Shown: positions 24,576 through 32,257 of the stretch, piece by piece | Layout: each line of letters opens with the position of its first letter | Position numbering within the stretch: position 1 is the first letter of the stretch | Assembly: GCA_010672165.1 (NCBI GenBank) | Contig: JAAHHN010000031.1 | Span: 1 to 41,802 of the forward strand | Direction of reading: 5' to 3' | From: Spirulina sp. SIO3F2 | GTDB lineage: Bacteria; Cyanobacteriota; Cyanobacteriia; Cyanobacteriales; Spirulinaceae | Length of the DNA: 41,802 bases | The notes under the pieces: model-generated | The model's database searches: none | What the model saw: only the letters and a program-made list of their open reading frames with translations | Told to the model about the DNA's origin: nothing | Translations under genes and position numbers: made by a program

Positions 24576-25823
24576 CTAACGGCGGAGCAAGTTAGCGTAA
24601 ATTTTTTTGTACGCTGCCGCTTGGTGCTGGGGTGCAAACGTGGTTTCAATGGTTTGGCGAGCAGCGGTTTTAAGTTGTTGAGTCTGGTCATGGTCTAAGT
24701 CTAAAATCCATTGAATGCCGTGGGCTAAATCGTCGGAATCAAAGGGACGGGCTCGATACCCATTGATTTGATGACGCACAATATCCTTTAAGCCGGTGCA
24801 GTCAAAGGAAACCACAGGAACGCCACAGGCGAGGGCTTCGAGGGAGACAAGGGGGCAGGCATCTTCTTCCGAGGGAACAATCACCACATCAGCAGCGCTG
24901 TAAGCGAGCGACAAAGCAAGATCATCGGAGAGCTTGCCCAGGCAGGTGATGGGAAAGCCTAAATCAATGGTGCTGGAATAGTGAGCAGTGCCGAGTAGAA
25001 GGACTTCTGTGTTGGGGAGACCTCGCAGTTTTTGTAAGGCGGGTTGGAGATGCTGAAACCCTTTGCGACGATCGCGGGTGGGATTGAGCGCACCAAAGAG
25101 AATGTAGCGACGCTCTGGGTTGAGGTTCAATAGTTGCCGGGCCAGCGCCTGAGGACGGGGGCAGAATACTTCTGGATTGAGCGTTTCACCAATCACATCT
25201 ACCGGATAATTGCCAAGCAAACTACTGCGCTGGACACAGTCTGCGATCCAACGACTCACCCCAACAATATGCAAATTCAAATGGTTTCCCCACGCCTTGG
25301 CCTTGCGCCGCCACAATTTGCGGGAAAGATCCTGACTCTGATTTGAGCCGAGCTGTGGACAACGCCCACATTGGCTCGTATAGCGATCGCACCCTTCTGG
25401 ATAGTGACAGCCTCCTGTCACCGCCCAAATATCATGCATCGTCCAGACAAGAGGTTTGCCGAGTTTGGGTAGACTTTCCGGGCGCAAAAAGCCCTTGTTG
25501 ATCCAATGCAGATTAATCACGTCGGGGTTGAGCGCCTGGATTCGTTTAAGCTCCCGGGCTGGAAAAATCGCAGGCGAAAATACATGGGTGGTTTTCTGGG
25601 GATAGTGGCGCAGGGGCAGCCGATCGATAATCAGCCGAGCGGTATTTGCCAGCATTTCTTGGGCCTGCTCTGTGGGGCCAATGACGGTGGGCGCAGTACT
25701 GAGCTTGTTAATCACCAGCATTTGAGAATTGATGCCGATGCTTTGCAGCGCTTGATGGTTACGATAGGCAGCCCGAGCTGCACCCCCACCAAGGTCAGAA
25801 TAGCTGAGGTGCAAGACTTTCAT
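24576..25823 (-). CDS. Glycosyltransferase, GT4 family (WcaC/PimB-like)
   Basis: A 415-residue GT-B enzyme. It begins MKVLHLSYSDLGGGAARAAY, the usual start of this GT4 subgroup. A Cys-rich patch GGCHYPEGCDRYTSQCGRC (about residues 139-157) follows the VWTMHDIWAVT block and is a known feature of the subgroup, perhaps metal-binding. The donor-binding motif is VVIVPSEEDACPLVSLEALACGVPVV (ExxxxxxxE). It overlaps the upstream GT2 gene by 4 bases (25820-25823, ATGA), showing translational coupling. It probably adds one sugar in the repeat unit of the polysaccharide started by the other enzymes here (inference). Confidence 0.88.
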   Translation of the reverse strand: MKVLHLSYSDLGGGAARAAYRNHQALQSIGINSQMLVINKLSTAPTVIGPTEQAQEMLANTARLIIDRLPLRHYPQKTTHVFSPAIFPARELKRIQALNPDVINLHWINKGFLRPESLPKLGKPLVWTMHDIWAVTGGCHYPEGCDRYTSQCGRCPQLGSNQSQDLSRKLWRRKAKAWGNHLNLHIVGVSRWIADCVQRSSLLGNYPVDVIGETLNPEVFCPRPQALARQLLNLNPERRYILFGALNPTRDRRKGFQHLQPALQKLRGLPNTEVLLLGTAHYSSTIDLGFPITCLGKLSDDLALSLAYSAADVVIVPSEEDACPLVSLEALACGVPVVSFDCTGLKDIVRHQINGYRARPFDSDDLAHGIQWILDLDHDQTQQLKTAARQTIETTFAPQHQAAAYKKIYANLLRR

Positions 25824-26803
25824 AGGTGCGGCTCAATCTGGTGACGAAGATGGGGCGGAATTTGGTTCTGCTCAAAGTAACGCTGAAACTGGGAGTGGAG
25901 TCTTGGCCGAGAAAATTTTAAGCTGTTTAGACATTGCATCACCTTCTTAATATAAAAGACCCAATAGCGCCACCGAGGAACTTGAGATTGCTCAATATAC
26001 ATCCGGTTCACAATATGCCAAACGTTGTGATGGAACTTCAGGCTCCAAAGATTTTGCAATATCTGCCACCGAGCCGCCCAAGATGATGTTAACCGCCACT
26101 GCATCCAAACTGGCATATAGCGAACCACGTCAGCGGCAGTGTAGTCTGCTTGGGCTTGAAGGGATTGGCTCAGATACAGCGGAATCCCCGATCGCCTAGC
26201 GCGTTCAGTATATTCATAGTCGCCACCATAATGGGGAAAGCGACGCACATCCGGTAAGCCTAGTTGTTCCGCGATCGGGCGAGGAATTACCACCATATTG
26301 CCATTGAGTGTTTCGGCAGGCAGGTAGGGGGTTAAGAATTGACTGATTTGGCGGATCGGCTGGCCATTGGCCAAGCCGCTAAACATGATCCAGTCCGGGC
26401 GAGTGCGATCGCGCACAATCCCCCCCACAATCGCCTGTTGATACTGTGGCTCAGCACAGATCGCTCGGAGCTGTTGGATAAAATCCGGCGCAAGTTCCAG
26501 GTCGTCATTAAGCCAAACCAGGGTTTTCGCTTCCGTCTGAGTGAGGGCATAATCCATCCCCGCTGCGATCGCGCCCGTCCACCACCAGTCGCCTGTGCCC
26601 TGAATCAGAATCACCTGGGGAAATTGAGCCTGAATAGATTCAGGCGTGCCATCACTAGAACCATCATCCGCCACAATGATCTGATAGATTCCACCCAAAT
26701 TAGCGGCGCTGATTTGTTGCTGTAGAGCATTAAGGATAGCTTGGGTGTAGTGCCAGCGATCGCGCACCGGCAAGATCAATGCCACTTTGCTTGCTGCCCT
26801 CAT
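25820..26803 (-). CDS. Glycosyltransferase family 2
   Basis: A 327-residue inverting GT-A transferase. The N-terminal strand VALILPVRDRWHYTQAILNAL leads to IIVADDGSSDGTPESI, where the DD/DGSxDGT motif binds nucleotide sugar and metal. VWLNDDLELAPDFI holds the DxD-like second acidic site, and HYGGDYEYTERARRSG contains the acceptor-side ED-type motif. It resembles rhamnosyltransferase-like GT2 members. It overlaps hpsE upstream (26800-26803) and the GT4 gene downstream (25820-25823) by 4 bases each, so three consecutive genes are translationally coupled. Confidence 0.88.
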   Translation of the reverse strand: MRAASKVALILPVRDRWHYTQAILNALQQQISAANLGGIYQIIVADDGSSDGTPESIQAQFPQVILIQGTGDWWWTGAIAAGMDYALTQTEAKTLVWLNDDLELAPDFIQQLRAICAEPQYQQAIVGGIVRDRTRPDWIMFSGLANGQPIRQISQFLTPYLPAETLNGNMVVIPRPIAEQLGLPDVRRFPHYGGDYEYTERARRSGIPLYLSQSLQAQADYTAADVVRYMPVWMQWRLTSSWAARWQILQNLWSLKFHHNVWHIVNRMYIEQSQVPRWRYWVFYIKKVMQCLNSLKFSRPRLHSQFQRYFEQNQIPPHLRHQIEPHL

Positions 26804-27756
26804 CGTCGCCAGACCTCACACCAGACATAGAAAGGGCTAACGATGCTACAGCGCAGAAATTCCATTTCGCAGGCGGTGACCACATCTGTGGCGAGGCGAT
26901 CGCGGTTCGCCCAAAAAAAGCGTGCCGCTTTGTAGCAGTCCTGAACCAAACCCACAAGGAAGACACCTGGCCGTTGCCAGGGCGTAAAGCGCAACATACG
27001 GATGCGGTGTCGCGCCAGGCCAGTGCTACGTACGATAAACAGCAAACCCTCACGGCTAACACGATGGGCAGGAATTTGATGGAATAGCACCATCGTCGGG
27101 TTGTACCAAATCTCCCAGCCTGCATTTTGGAGCTGAATAATCGCTTCGAGATCTTCGCTGTTGAGGATTGACTTTGGCGATCGTCCCGTCAGCAAAGGTC
27201 GAGGTGGTACAGCATCCAGCCAAGCTTGCCGTCGCACCACCAAACCTGCTGAGGGGGGCAGCACTTTGCTCTCAGGTGTATAGAGGAGGGGATCTGGCCC
27301 CCGCTCGGTAATCGCTAAAAAGCCAGCAATCTGCTCAAATCGCTCGGGTGGCGGCACTTCAAACTCACCATGAATTTGACTCCCATACGCACCGATTTTG
27401 GGATACGCTTGGGCAAACTTCCAGGCCTCTGCCACCCAATAGACATTCGGCAACGTATCATCATCCAAGAAACCGACTAATTCGCCTTGGGCCTCACTGA
27501 TCGCTCGAATTCGGGCAAAAGCGGCCCCCTGTTGAGATTCATTGACGAGGCGTAGGGGAATAGCATCCGGCCAATTAACTCGTGCTTGTTCAACAACTTC
27601 GACGGTGTCATCAGTACTGTTGTTGTTGACAATCAACACCTCCCAAGCGATCGCTGCAACCTGAGTTTGATATTTCAGGCAACTGAGCACTCTCAATAGG
27701 CGATTGGCACCGTTGTAGGTGGGAATGGCAACAGTGAGATGAAAAGCAGCAGCCAT
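26800..27756 (-). CDS. hpsE: Hormogonium polysaccharide biosynthesis glycosyltransferase HpsE-like (GT2)
   Basis: A 318-residue GT2 enzyme. It has LTVAIPTYNGANRLLRVLSCL, the nucleotide-binding VNNNSTDDTVEVV, then QGAAFARIRAISEAQGELVG and FLDDDTLPNVYWVAEA. The blocks IGAYGSQIHGEFEVPPPERF, LPPSAGLVVRRQAWL and LNSEDLEAIIQLQNAGWEIWYNP match my memory of HpsE, one of the glycosyltransferases of the hormogonium polysaccharide locus of filamentous cyanobacteria, needed for gliding filaments. It opens the four-gene operon and lies divergently from cpcG, with promoters for both in 27757-28173. In single-celled or non-gliding hosts it would be an ordinary exopolysaccharide transferase. Confidence 0.85.
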   Translation of the reverse strand: MAAAFHLTVAIPTYNGANRLLRVLSCLKYQTQVAAIAWEVLIVNNNSTDDTVEVVEQARVNWPDAIPLRLVNESQQGAAFARIRAISEAQGELVGFLDDDTLPNVYWVAEAWKFAQAYPKIGAYGSQIHGEFEVPPPERFEQIAGFLAITERGPDPLLYTPESKVLPPSAGLVVRRQAWLDAVPPRPLLTGRSPKSILNSEDLEAIIQLQNAGWEIWYNPTMVLFHQIPAHRVSREGLLFIVRSTGLARHRIRMLRFTPWQRPGVFLVGLVQDCYKAARFFWANRDRLATDVVTACEMEFLRCSIVSPFYVWCEVWRR

Positions 27757-28098
27757 ACAGGTGAGCGGGTCAATTATTATGAGTGAGTGGCTTTAAAAAT
27801 GAGAGGAGCTGGATTGCTCTTGAAATCAATCCTCTAAATCTTACTCATTTTGCCCGCGATCTGTGGGCAATGTTAGGATCACGCCAGTAGATGGAACAGT
27901 TAACCAAACCAACTTTGACGTCTGCCAGAGTTCCTTAGACGAGAACCCGATACAAAAATTAATGCCGAAAGTAACATTTCTGTTACATTTTCCCCTCATA
28001 GTCCCGGATTCAGGCAATTTATTAAGGTAATGCCTGCAAATATATAGAGCCACTTGGCGGTGAGCGCAACATTTTGTAAGGATTTCTCATCAAAAGGA

Positions 28099-28126
28099 TT
28101 GCTGTTCTGCCAGGCTCCCGTATGAT
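28099..28126 (+). promoter_or_regulatory. Probable cpcG promoter
   Basis: TTGCTG (28099-28104) and TATGAT (28121-28126) are separated by 16 bases, about 50 bases before the GTG start. This is a fair match to a sigma-70 promoter. Confidence 0.45.
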
Positions 28127-28161
28127 GGGGATTAAACTTTGTAAAAAAACGTAAGATAAAC

Positions 28162-28166
28162 GGAGG
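28162..28166 (+). promoter_or_regulatory. Shine-Dalgarno ggagg deciding the GTG start of cpcG
   Basis: GGAGG lies 7 bases before GTG 28174. The following [10 protein letters not shown] is the standard CpcG N-terminus, so the non-ATG start is well supported. Confidence 0.8.
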
Positions 28167-28173
28167 CTTTAAA

Positions 28174-28974
28174 GTGGCTATACCTCTACTGAGCTACGCG
28201 CCGACTTGCCAAAATGCCCGAGTAGAAGGCTATGAGGTTGGGGGCGATCAGCAATTTTTGAGTCACTCACTAGATAACGTGACTGATGATACCGATTTGG
28301 ATAACCTCATTGAGGCTGCCTATCGCCAGATTTTCTTCCACGCATTTAAGAGCGATCGTGAGCCGTCACTAGAAAGCCAATTGCGCAACGGTCAAATCTC
28401 TGTTCGCCAGTTTATTCGGGGTTTGTTGCTCTCTGATACCTACACTCGTGCTTTCTATGGTCTCAATAGCAACTACCGCTGTGTTGAACAGACTGTACAG
28501 CGGGTTCTCGGCCGAGATGTGTATAGCGAAGCTGAAAAAATTTCTTGGTCGATTATTATCGCTTCTAAAGGACTACAAGGCTTTGTCGATGCATTGCTCG
28601 AGAGCGACGATTACCTGGATGCATTTGGGGAAAATACAGTACCTTATCAGCGCCGCCGCGTTATCGACGGTCGTGATCAAGGCGAGACGCCCTTTAATAT
28701 CCAGTCTCCTCGCTACGATGCTTACTATCGTTCGATCTTCGGTTTCCCTCAGACTGTTTATCAAAACGCTATTCGTCGTTTTATTCCCCAAGAGAAGCAA
28801 GTCAAAGCTGGCGATCCTGCCGAATTCTTGACCGCTGCTCGCAGCTTGCCCAGCGCCCGTGGTGTTGCCTCCCCCAGGGTCGCAACTGCAAACATCAACA
28901 TGTCCTCGGTGCCTTACCGCAAGCTTGGCACCAGCATTGGCCCTAGCGTTAATGTTGATACTGATGAGGAGTAA
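28174..28974 (+). CDS. cpcG: Phycobilisome rod-core linker polypeptide CpcG
   Basis: A 266-residue linker that joins phycocyanin rods to the allophycocyanin core of the phycobilisome on the thylakoid surface. The N-terminus [22 protein letters not shown] and the single Pfam00427-type linker domain (about 25-180) are diagnostic: [68 protein letters not shown] and [23 protein letters not shown]. The C-terminal tail (about 200-266) lacks the hydrophobic segment of the CpcG2/CpcL type, so it is the core-binding CpcG1 type. GTG start. It is monocistronic in the window; a short CGGGA/TCCCG hairpin at about 28992-29013 may end the transcript. Confidence 0.95.
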   Translation: MAIPLLSYAPTCQNARVEGYEVGGDQQFLSHSLDNVTDDTDLDNLIEAAYRQIFFHAFKSDREPSLESQLRNGQISVRQFIRGLLLSDTYTRAFYGLNSNYRCVEQTVQRVLGRDVYSEAEKISWSIIIASKGLQGFVDALLESDDYLDAFGENTVPYQRRRVIDGRDQGETPFNIQSPRYDAYYRSIFGFPQTVYQNAIRRFIPQEKQVKAGDPAEFLTAARSLPSARGVASPRVATANINMSSVPYRKLGTSIGPSVNVDTDEE

Positions 28975-29188
28975 AGCTTAGTGAATACAGTACGGGACGA
29001 GAGTTTGTATCCCGCTTGTGTTTGAACATAGCTTCATGGTAGCAGTGAATTAATTCACCGCTGTATACTTCCGATTAGCTAAAGCCTAAGGAGAGATAAA
29101 CTCCAAACCGCTTGAAGTTAATCGGGAGTATTCTGTTTTCTATCACTAGATTTACATTCTGGGTCGCAGCGTGAACACGCTTACTAAA

Positions 29189-29473
29189 TCATGACTCCAG
29201 GTGTTTCTTCTGTGTCTGATTCCCCTGGTGCTGCCCATGTAAACTCACACCAAAGGGCACACAATAGGTCAACATTGCTGAAATCCAGCGATCGCGGCTC
29301 ATTTGCCCAGAAATTAATGCCGAACCGTGATTAATCACAAACAACACCGACCCCACACAAAGCGCCACCCGAAGCGCGGTTGAACGACAACCAGGATTCA
29401 TCACAATCGCAGTCACCTTTTGTAAACTTACCTGTTCCATTTTTCGATTTTCCACCAATACTGCTTGAAGCAT
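29189..29473 (-). CDS. nrtS: NrtS-type nitrate/nitrite transporter
   Basis: A 94-residue membrane protein with two spans. The core TALRVALCVGSVLFVINHGSA, then SGQMSRDRWISAMLTYCVPFGVSLHG, follows the NrtS pattern ALRVALxVGxxLFxINHGxxLxxGxxxxxRWxxxxLTYxVPYxVS. NrtS proteins are short membrane transporters for nitrate and nitrite described in some cyanobacteria and proteobacteria, distinct from the NrtABCD and NrtP systems. The true start may be Met 12 (29440) or a Met nearer the first span. No second nrtS-like gene lies beside it, so it would act as a homomer if active (inference). Assimilation genes are not in the window. Confidence 0.75.
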   Translation of the reverse strand: MLQAVLVENRKMEQVSLQKVTAIVMNPGCRSTALRVALCVGSVLFVINHGSALISGQMSRDRWISAMLTYCVPFGVSLHGQHQGNQTQKKHLES

Positions 29474-29969
29474 TTACTTTAAGCTCTGTAACATATTGTA
29501 AAGGTGATTGCGGCTGAGCAGCAGAAAAAACACGTCCGAGTTCTTGGATTTTGAGGCATCCTCTCCTCTCATTTTTACTGAGCAGATGCAGTAATTCAGT
29601 AGACTCAGCAAAAATAAGCTGTGTTTGTCTCTGAGCGATTCTGTCTATTAGGGACAAGCTGTGCAGTAGCAGTTGGACGCAAAATTTGAGTAATCAGTTG
29701 TATAGTTTTGGGCGAGCCGGATTCGACGCCATCCGTTTGAGTTGAGATAGAAGTTAAGTTCAATAAGCTCTTGAGGAATGTTCGGAGTTGAAATCGGAGG
29801 AGCCAGTGCGCAGTTACGGCTGACATTATATGAGTTGACAGCACGGACGTTGCGCTTGGGGTTAGGGTTGTTGGAGATTCCAGTTTTAGAGCGGATGTAG
29901 GTGGAAAAAGAACATTCCAGCTCTATAACCTTGATCTTCAGTCTCTCGGCTAATTTGGGAGAGGGATTT
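29474..29969. other. About 500 bases without a convincing gene
   Basis: Three overlapping minus-strand frames (29331-29657, 29605-29844, 29648-29983) cover this stretch in three different frames. None has recognisable motifs, and the 111-codon one overlaps the end of the PIN toxin gene by a GTG start. The succession of frames in one direction would fit a decayed gene, but I cannot name an ancestor. Confidence 0.4.
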
Positions 29970-30401
29970 TTATCCTTGTTCACTCACTGACCAATCTTCA
30001 AAAGTTAATCCCGGAATTCGCTCAAAATCCCGCCGATTCCGAGTGAGCAATGTTGCGGATTGGCTAAGGACGATCGCAGCGATTTTAAGATCTTGACTAC
30101 CGATCCGGATCTTCTGATTAACCAAAGATTGAAATTGGTGCTCTGCTTGAATGTTGTAATCTAAAATCCCAAAGTCACCTAAAAAGTCGAGGGTTTTAGC
30201 AAACCAGTGATATGCACTGACCCGCGCCAGTGGGTTGCTTGCTTTGCGAATTTGTGCGAGACGACCCCGAATAAGTTCTTCAGCACTGATGACAGTGATT
30301 ACAAGTTGGTTGGGTGAAACAGTAAGCAAGCGTTGACCAAGGGGTGGATGGCCACGTTGATACAGGCTCAAGTGGTCGCTATCTAGAATATACAGAGTCA
30401 T
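29970..30401 (-). CDS. PIN-domain toxin (VapC-like)
   Basis: A PIN-domain ribonuclease-type toxin of about 143 residues from the ATG at 30401 (MTLYILDSDHLSLYQRG); an upstream ATG at 30413 is less likely because it comes almost directly after the preceding stop. The acidic active site is visible: LDSDHLS at the N-terminus (first Asp), SAEELIRG in the middle (Glu), and GSQDLKIAAIVL (Asp) with TLLTRNRRDFERIPGLTFEDW, the ordinary VapC C-terminus. These enzymes cleave specific RNAs and are held inactive by a cognate antitoxin. The gene directly upstream (30415-30732) encodes the likely antitoxin. Confidence 0.85.
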   Translation of the reverse strand: MTLYILDSDHLSLYQRGHPPLGQRLLTVSPNQLVITVISAEELIRGRLAQIRKASNPLARVSAYHWFAKTLDFLGDFGILDYNIQAEHQFQSLVNQKIRIGSQDLKIAAIVLSQSATLLTRNRRDFERIPGLTFEDWSVSEQG

Positions 30402-30414
30402 TGCGATGAACACA

Positions 30415-30732
30415 TCACTCCAATTGCTGTTCTATATCTTGGTCAAGTTCCCGCCGATAGGTGGCAATTTCTGCTTGCAAATCATCAAAGGTCGGATCAT
30501 CCCGAAACCAGCCAAACTTCTCAAGCCAAGGATTCAAGGTCTGGGTTGTCAGAGGAATTTCGACTTGAAGTACTTCAACCTGATTATTTAGATAGTCTAA
30601 CAGTTGAGATTTAAGCTGATTGATCGCAGCATCTCGGCTTTTTTCAATGACAGTAACTTCAGGCCAGTCTTTGGCACGAGCGATGTAGCTGTCGTTATCT
30701 CGGCGGAGGATAACATCGTAAAGCATGACCAT
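30415..30732 (-). CDS. HicB-like antitoxin partner of the PIN toxin
   Basis: A 105-residue acidic protein. The N-terminal 55 residues (YDVILRRDNDSYIARAKDWPEV, then VIEKSRDAAINQLKSQLLDYL) form the partial RNase-H-like HicB fold, with a glycine/tyrosine pattern of beta-strands then a helix. The C-terminal tail WLEKFGWFRDDPTFDDLQAE, then YRRELD, is a common toxin-wrapping tail of cyanobacterial antitoxins. No ribbon-helix-helix DNA-binding domain is seen. It ends 13 bases before the toxin ATG, in the order antitoxin-toxin. Pairing of a HicB-like fold with a PIN toxin is less usual than VapB-VapC. Confidence 0.75.
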   Translation of the reverse strand: MVMLYDVILRRDNDSYIARAKDWPEVTVIEKSRDAAINQLKSQLLDYLNNQVEVLQVEIPLTTQTLNPWLEKFGWFRDDPTFDDLQAEIATYRRELDQDIEQQLE

Positions 30733-30767
30733 GTCTCCTGTTTTTTAGGGTCATCTCCAATTGTATG

Positions 30768-30817
30768 GGGTCGCATAACAAACCAATCAAGCACGAGATT
30801 GGTTTGTTATGCGACCC
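30768..30817. repeat. Perfect 21-bp hairpin between the antitoxin and Slr1339-family genes
   Basis: The arms 30768-30788 and 30797-30817 are exactly complementary over 21 bases, with an 8-base loop aagcacga. The arm begins gggtcgcataacaaaccaat. No T run follows on either strand, so it is not a standard terminator. It lies just upstream of the antitoxin start and 3 bases from the stop of the Slr1339-family gene. It may be a mobile palindrome, an RNA-processing or protective 3' structure, or an operator. Confidence 0.8.
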
Positions 30818-30820
30818 AGC

Positions 30821-31249
30821 TCACTCCAACGATCGTAAATATTCGATCGCAGCATCCAAAGCCGACGGATAGTCCTCCGCAAACTCCGTAAACCACAGTC
30901 CCTCATCTGAATAAGGATCAAGCTCATCCAACCAAACCTGTGCCCGTTGCTCAATCACCTTCTGCTTTTGCTCTGCTCCCCAAGCCCGATGCTGCTGCTG
31001 ACGCATTTGGAGTGCTTGGTCATCTAGGGCGCGATCGAGATTGGGGTTAGGTGGGATTTGGGTTGGGAATTGGGCAGTGATCGCTGCCAATTCTGCATCT
31101 AATGAATTCTCAGTGAGGTTTGGAGAGGGTTGGGTAGAAGCGTCACGCACAGGTGTATCCTGAACTGACTGATTTTTCGCTGCCTCAAACTGCTGCTCTA
31201 GATCTGCTAAAGCATTATCCAGGGGATCAGGTTGTGCCGCTGTGCTCAT
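30821..31249 (-). CDS. Salt-stress protein, Slr1339 family
   Basis: About 142 residues from the in-frame ATG at 31249 (MSTAAQPDPLDNALADLEQQF); an upstream start at 31273 would add eight hydrophobic residues and is less likely. The N-terminal half is a disordered Asp/Gln/Pro-rich region. The C-terminal block EQRAQVWLDELDPYSDEGLW, then FAEDYPSALDAAIEYL, is the conserved part of a cyanobacterial family named after Synechocystis Slr1339. Its molecular function is unknown to me; the name reflects induction rather than mechanism. It is acidic, probably soluble, and followed by the 21-bp hairpin. Confidence 0.75.
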   Translation of the reverse strand: MSTAAQPDPLDNALADLEQQFEAAKNQSVQDTPVRDASTQPSPNLTENSLDAELAAITAQFPTQIPPNPNLDRALDDQALQMRQQQHRAWGAEQKQKVIEQRAQVWLDELDPYSDEGLWFTEFAEDYPSALDAAIEYLRSLE

Positions 31250-31395
31250 CACCGCTATCAGGATTACCACCACACTTCTAGCCTAGCCTGTCCCGCTTAT
31301 CTTTGTTTCCGCTCTATCTGAATGAAGAGGTGGGACTGGCTATAAATGATTTTTCTGAAAACAGTCAAACTAATGCTTTATCAACTTCTCTTGGT

Positions 31396-32223
31396 TTAGG
31401 CCTCATGAAGAATGCCCAAGTGTAATCGCAGCACAAACTCGCCCAGTTCAAAGATGCAGTTTGAGTCTCGGGGACGACGGTTCACCTTTTTGCGATCTGC
31501 AAGGTAACAGTAATCACAGACCACGTCATCAAAATTAGTCTCTGCGTTAATTCGAAGCAGGGGTAAATTAATGACCACACCTGTCATATCTGTACCTCTG
31601 AAATTCGTACCAAGCATATTACAGGGCAATTCTCTCATCGTGAAATTGACATATTTTAAATTGGCATTTTGAAAATTTGCTCGACTTAGATTAACACCAT
31701 CAAAAGCAGCATTCTCTAAATTTGAATTTATAAATGTAGATTGATGCAAAGAGACACGCCTAAACCATGCACTATTTAGCTTGGCAGAATTGAAGTTGGA
31801 TGCACTCATATCCGTATCGGATATCTCCAAGCCAACAGTTTCAACATCCTTAAAGCTCACAGCTCTCATGCTACTATCTTTCACGGTGAGACATCTACAA
31901 CGAGATTGAGAAAATTCCGAATTATCTAGGATTGTCTCAATGAAGCCATTGAATTCGATGTTTGAGTTTGTGAAGTTCGCTTTCTTGAGATTGCTTGCTC
32001 TTGAAAAAAAATTGAATATATTAGCATAAGAGAAATCAATACCTTCTAAATCTGATCCTCGAAAATCTCCGTGAGAAATCTTCGTATAGCTCGGATTTGC
32101 ATTTCTAAGATTGGCATTTTTGAAGTTGCAGCCTGACAAATTCTCATAGCTCAAATCAATCTGTTCCAGATTCCAGATCTCTTCCTGATCTCGGAGCTCT
32201 GAGAGTGCTTTTAAGACAATCAT
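31396..32223 (-). CDS. Pentapeptide-repeat protein, 3' part of a frameshifted gene
   Basis: 275 residues of imperfect pentapeptide repeats (LSYENLSGCNFKNANLRNAN), ending in the module GTNFRGTDMTGVVINLPLL, then NFDDVVCDYCYLADRKKVNRRP and a final ELGEFVLRLHLGILHEA. The same C-terminal module ends the neighbouring 698-aa protein. Reading upstream of this ATG in frame gives TYYWQDIKIDHETKASPKKM, which aligns with NWSNLRIDNGTKADDTKM in the 698-aa protein. So this is the second half of a homologous gene whose first half (32258-33379) is in another frame. Whether it is translated by itself is unclear; no good ribosome site precedes the ATG. AT-rich composition. Confidence 0.75.
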   Translation of the reverse strand: MIVLKALSELRDQEEIWNLEQIDLSYENLSGCNFKNANLRNANPSYTKISHGDFRGSDLEGIDFSYANIFNFFSRASNLKKANFTNSNIEFNGFIETILDNSEFSQSRCRCLTVKDSSMRAVSFKDVETVGLEISDTDMSASNFNSAKLNSAWFRRVSLHQSTFINSNLENAAFDGVNLSRANFQNANLKYVNFTMRELPCNMLGTNFRGTDMTGVVINLPLLRINAETNFDDVVCDYCYLADRKKVNRRPRDSNCIFELGEFVLRLHLGILHEA

Positions 32224-32257
32224 CTTTTTGGGGCTTGCCTTAGTCTCGTGATCTATT

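Larger units (their letters stand above)
27757..28173. other. Divergent intergenic region between hpsE and cpcG
   Basis: About 417 bases. The right part holds the cpcG promoter and ribosome site listed separately. A 70-codon minus-strand frame (27841-28053) ends in this region but has no recognisable sequence and its composition is that of non-coding DNA. The hpsE promoter is not obvious. Confidence 0.5.

Noticed and set aside
27841-28053. 70-codon minus-strand frame upstream of cpcG
   Set aside because: No recognisable domain and it occupies the divergent promoter region; coding evidence is absent.
30768-30817. CRISPR repeat or standard intrinsic terminator
   Set aside because: It occurs once with no spacer array, and no T run follows either arm.
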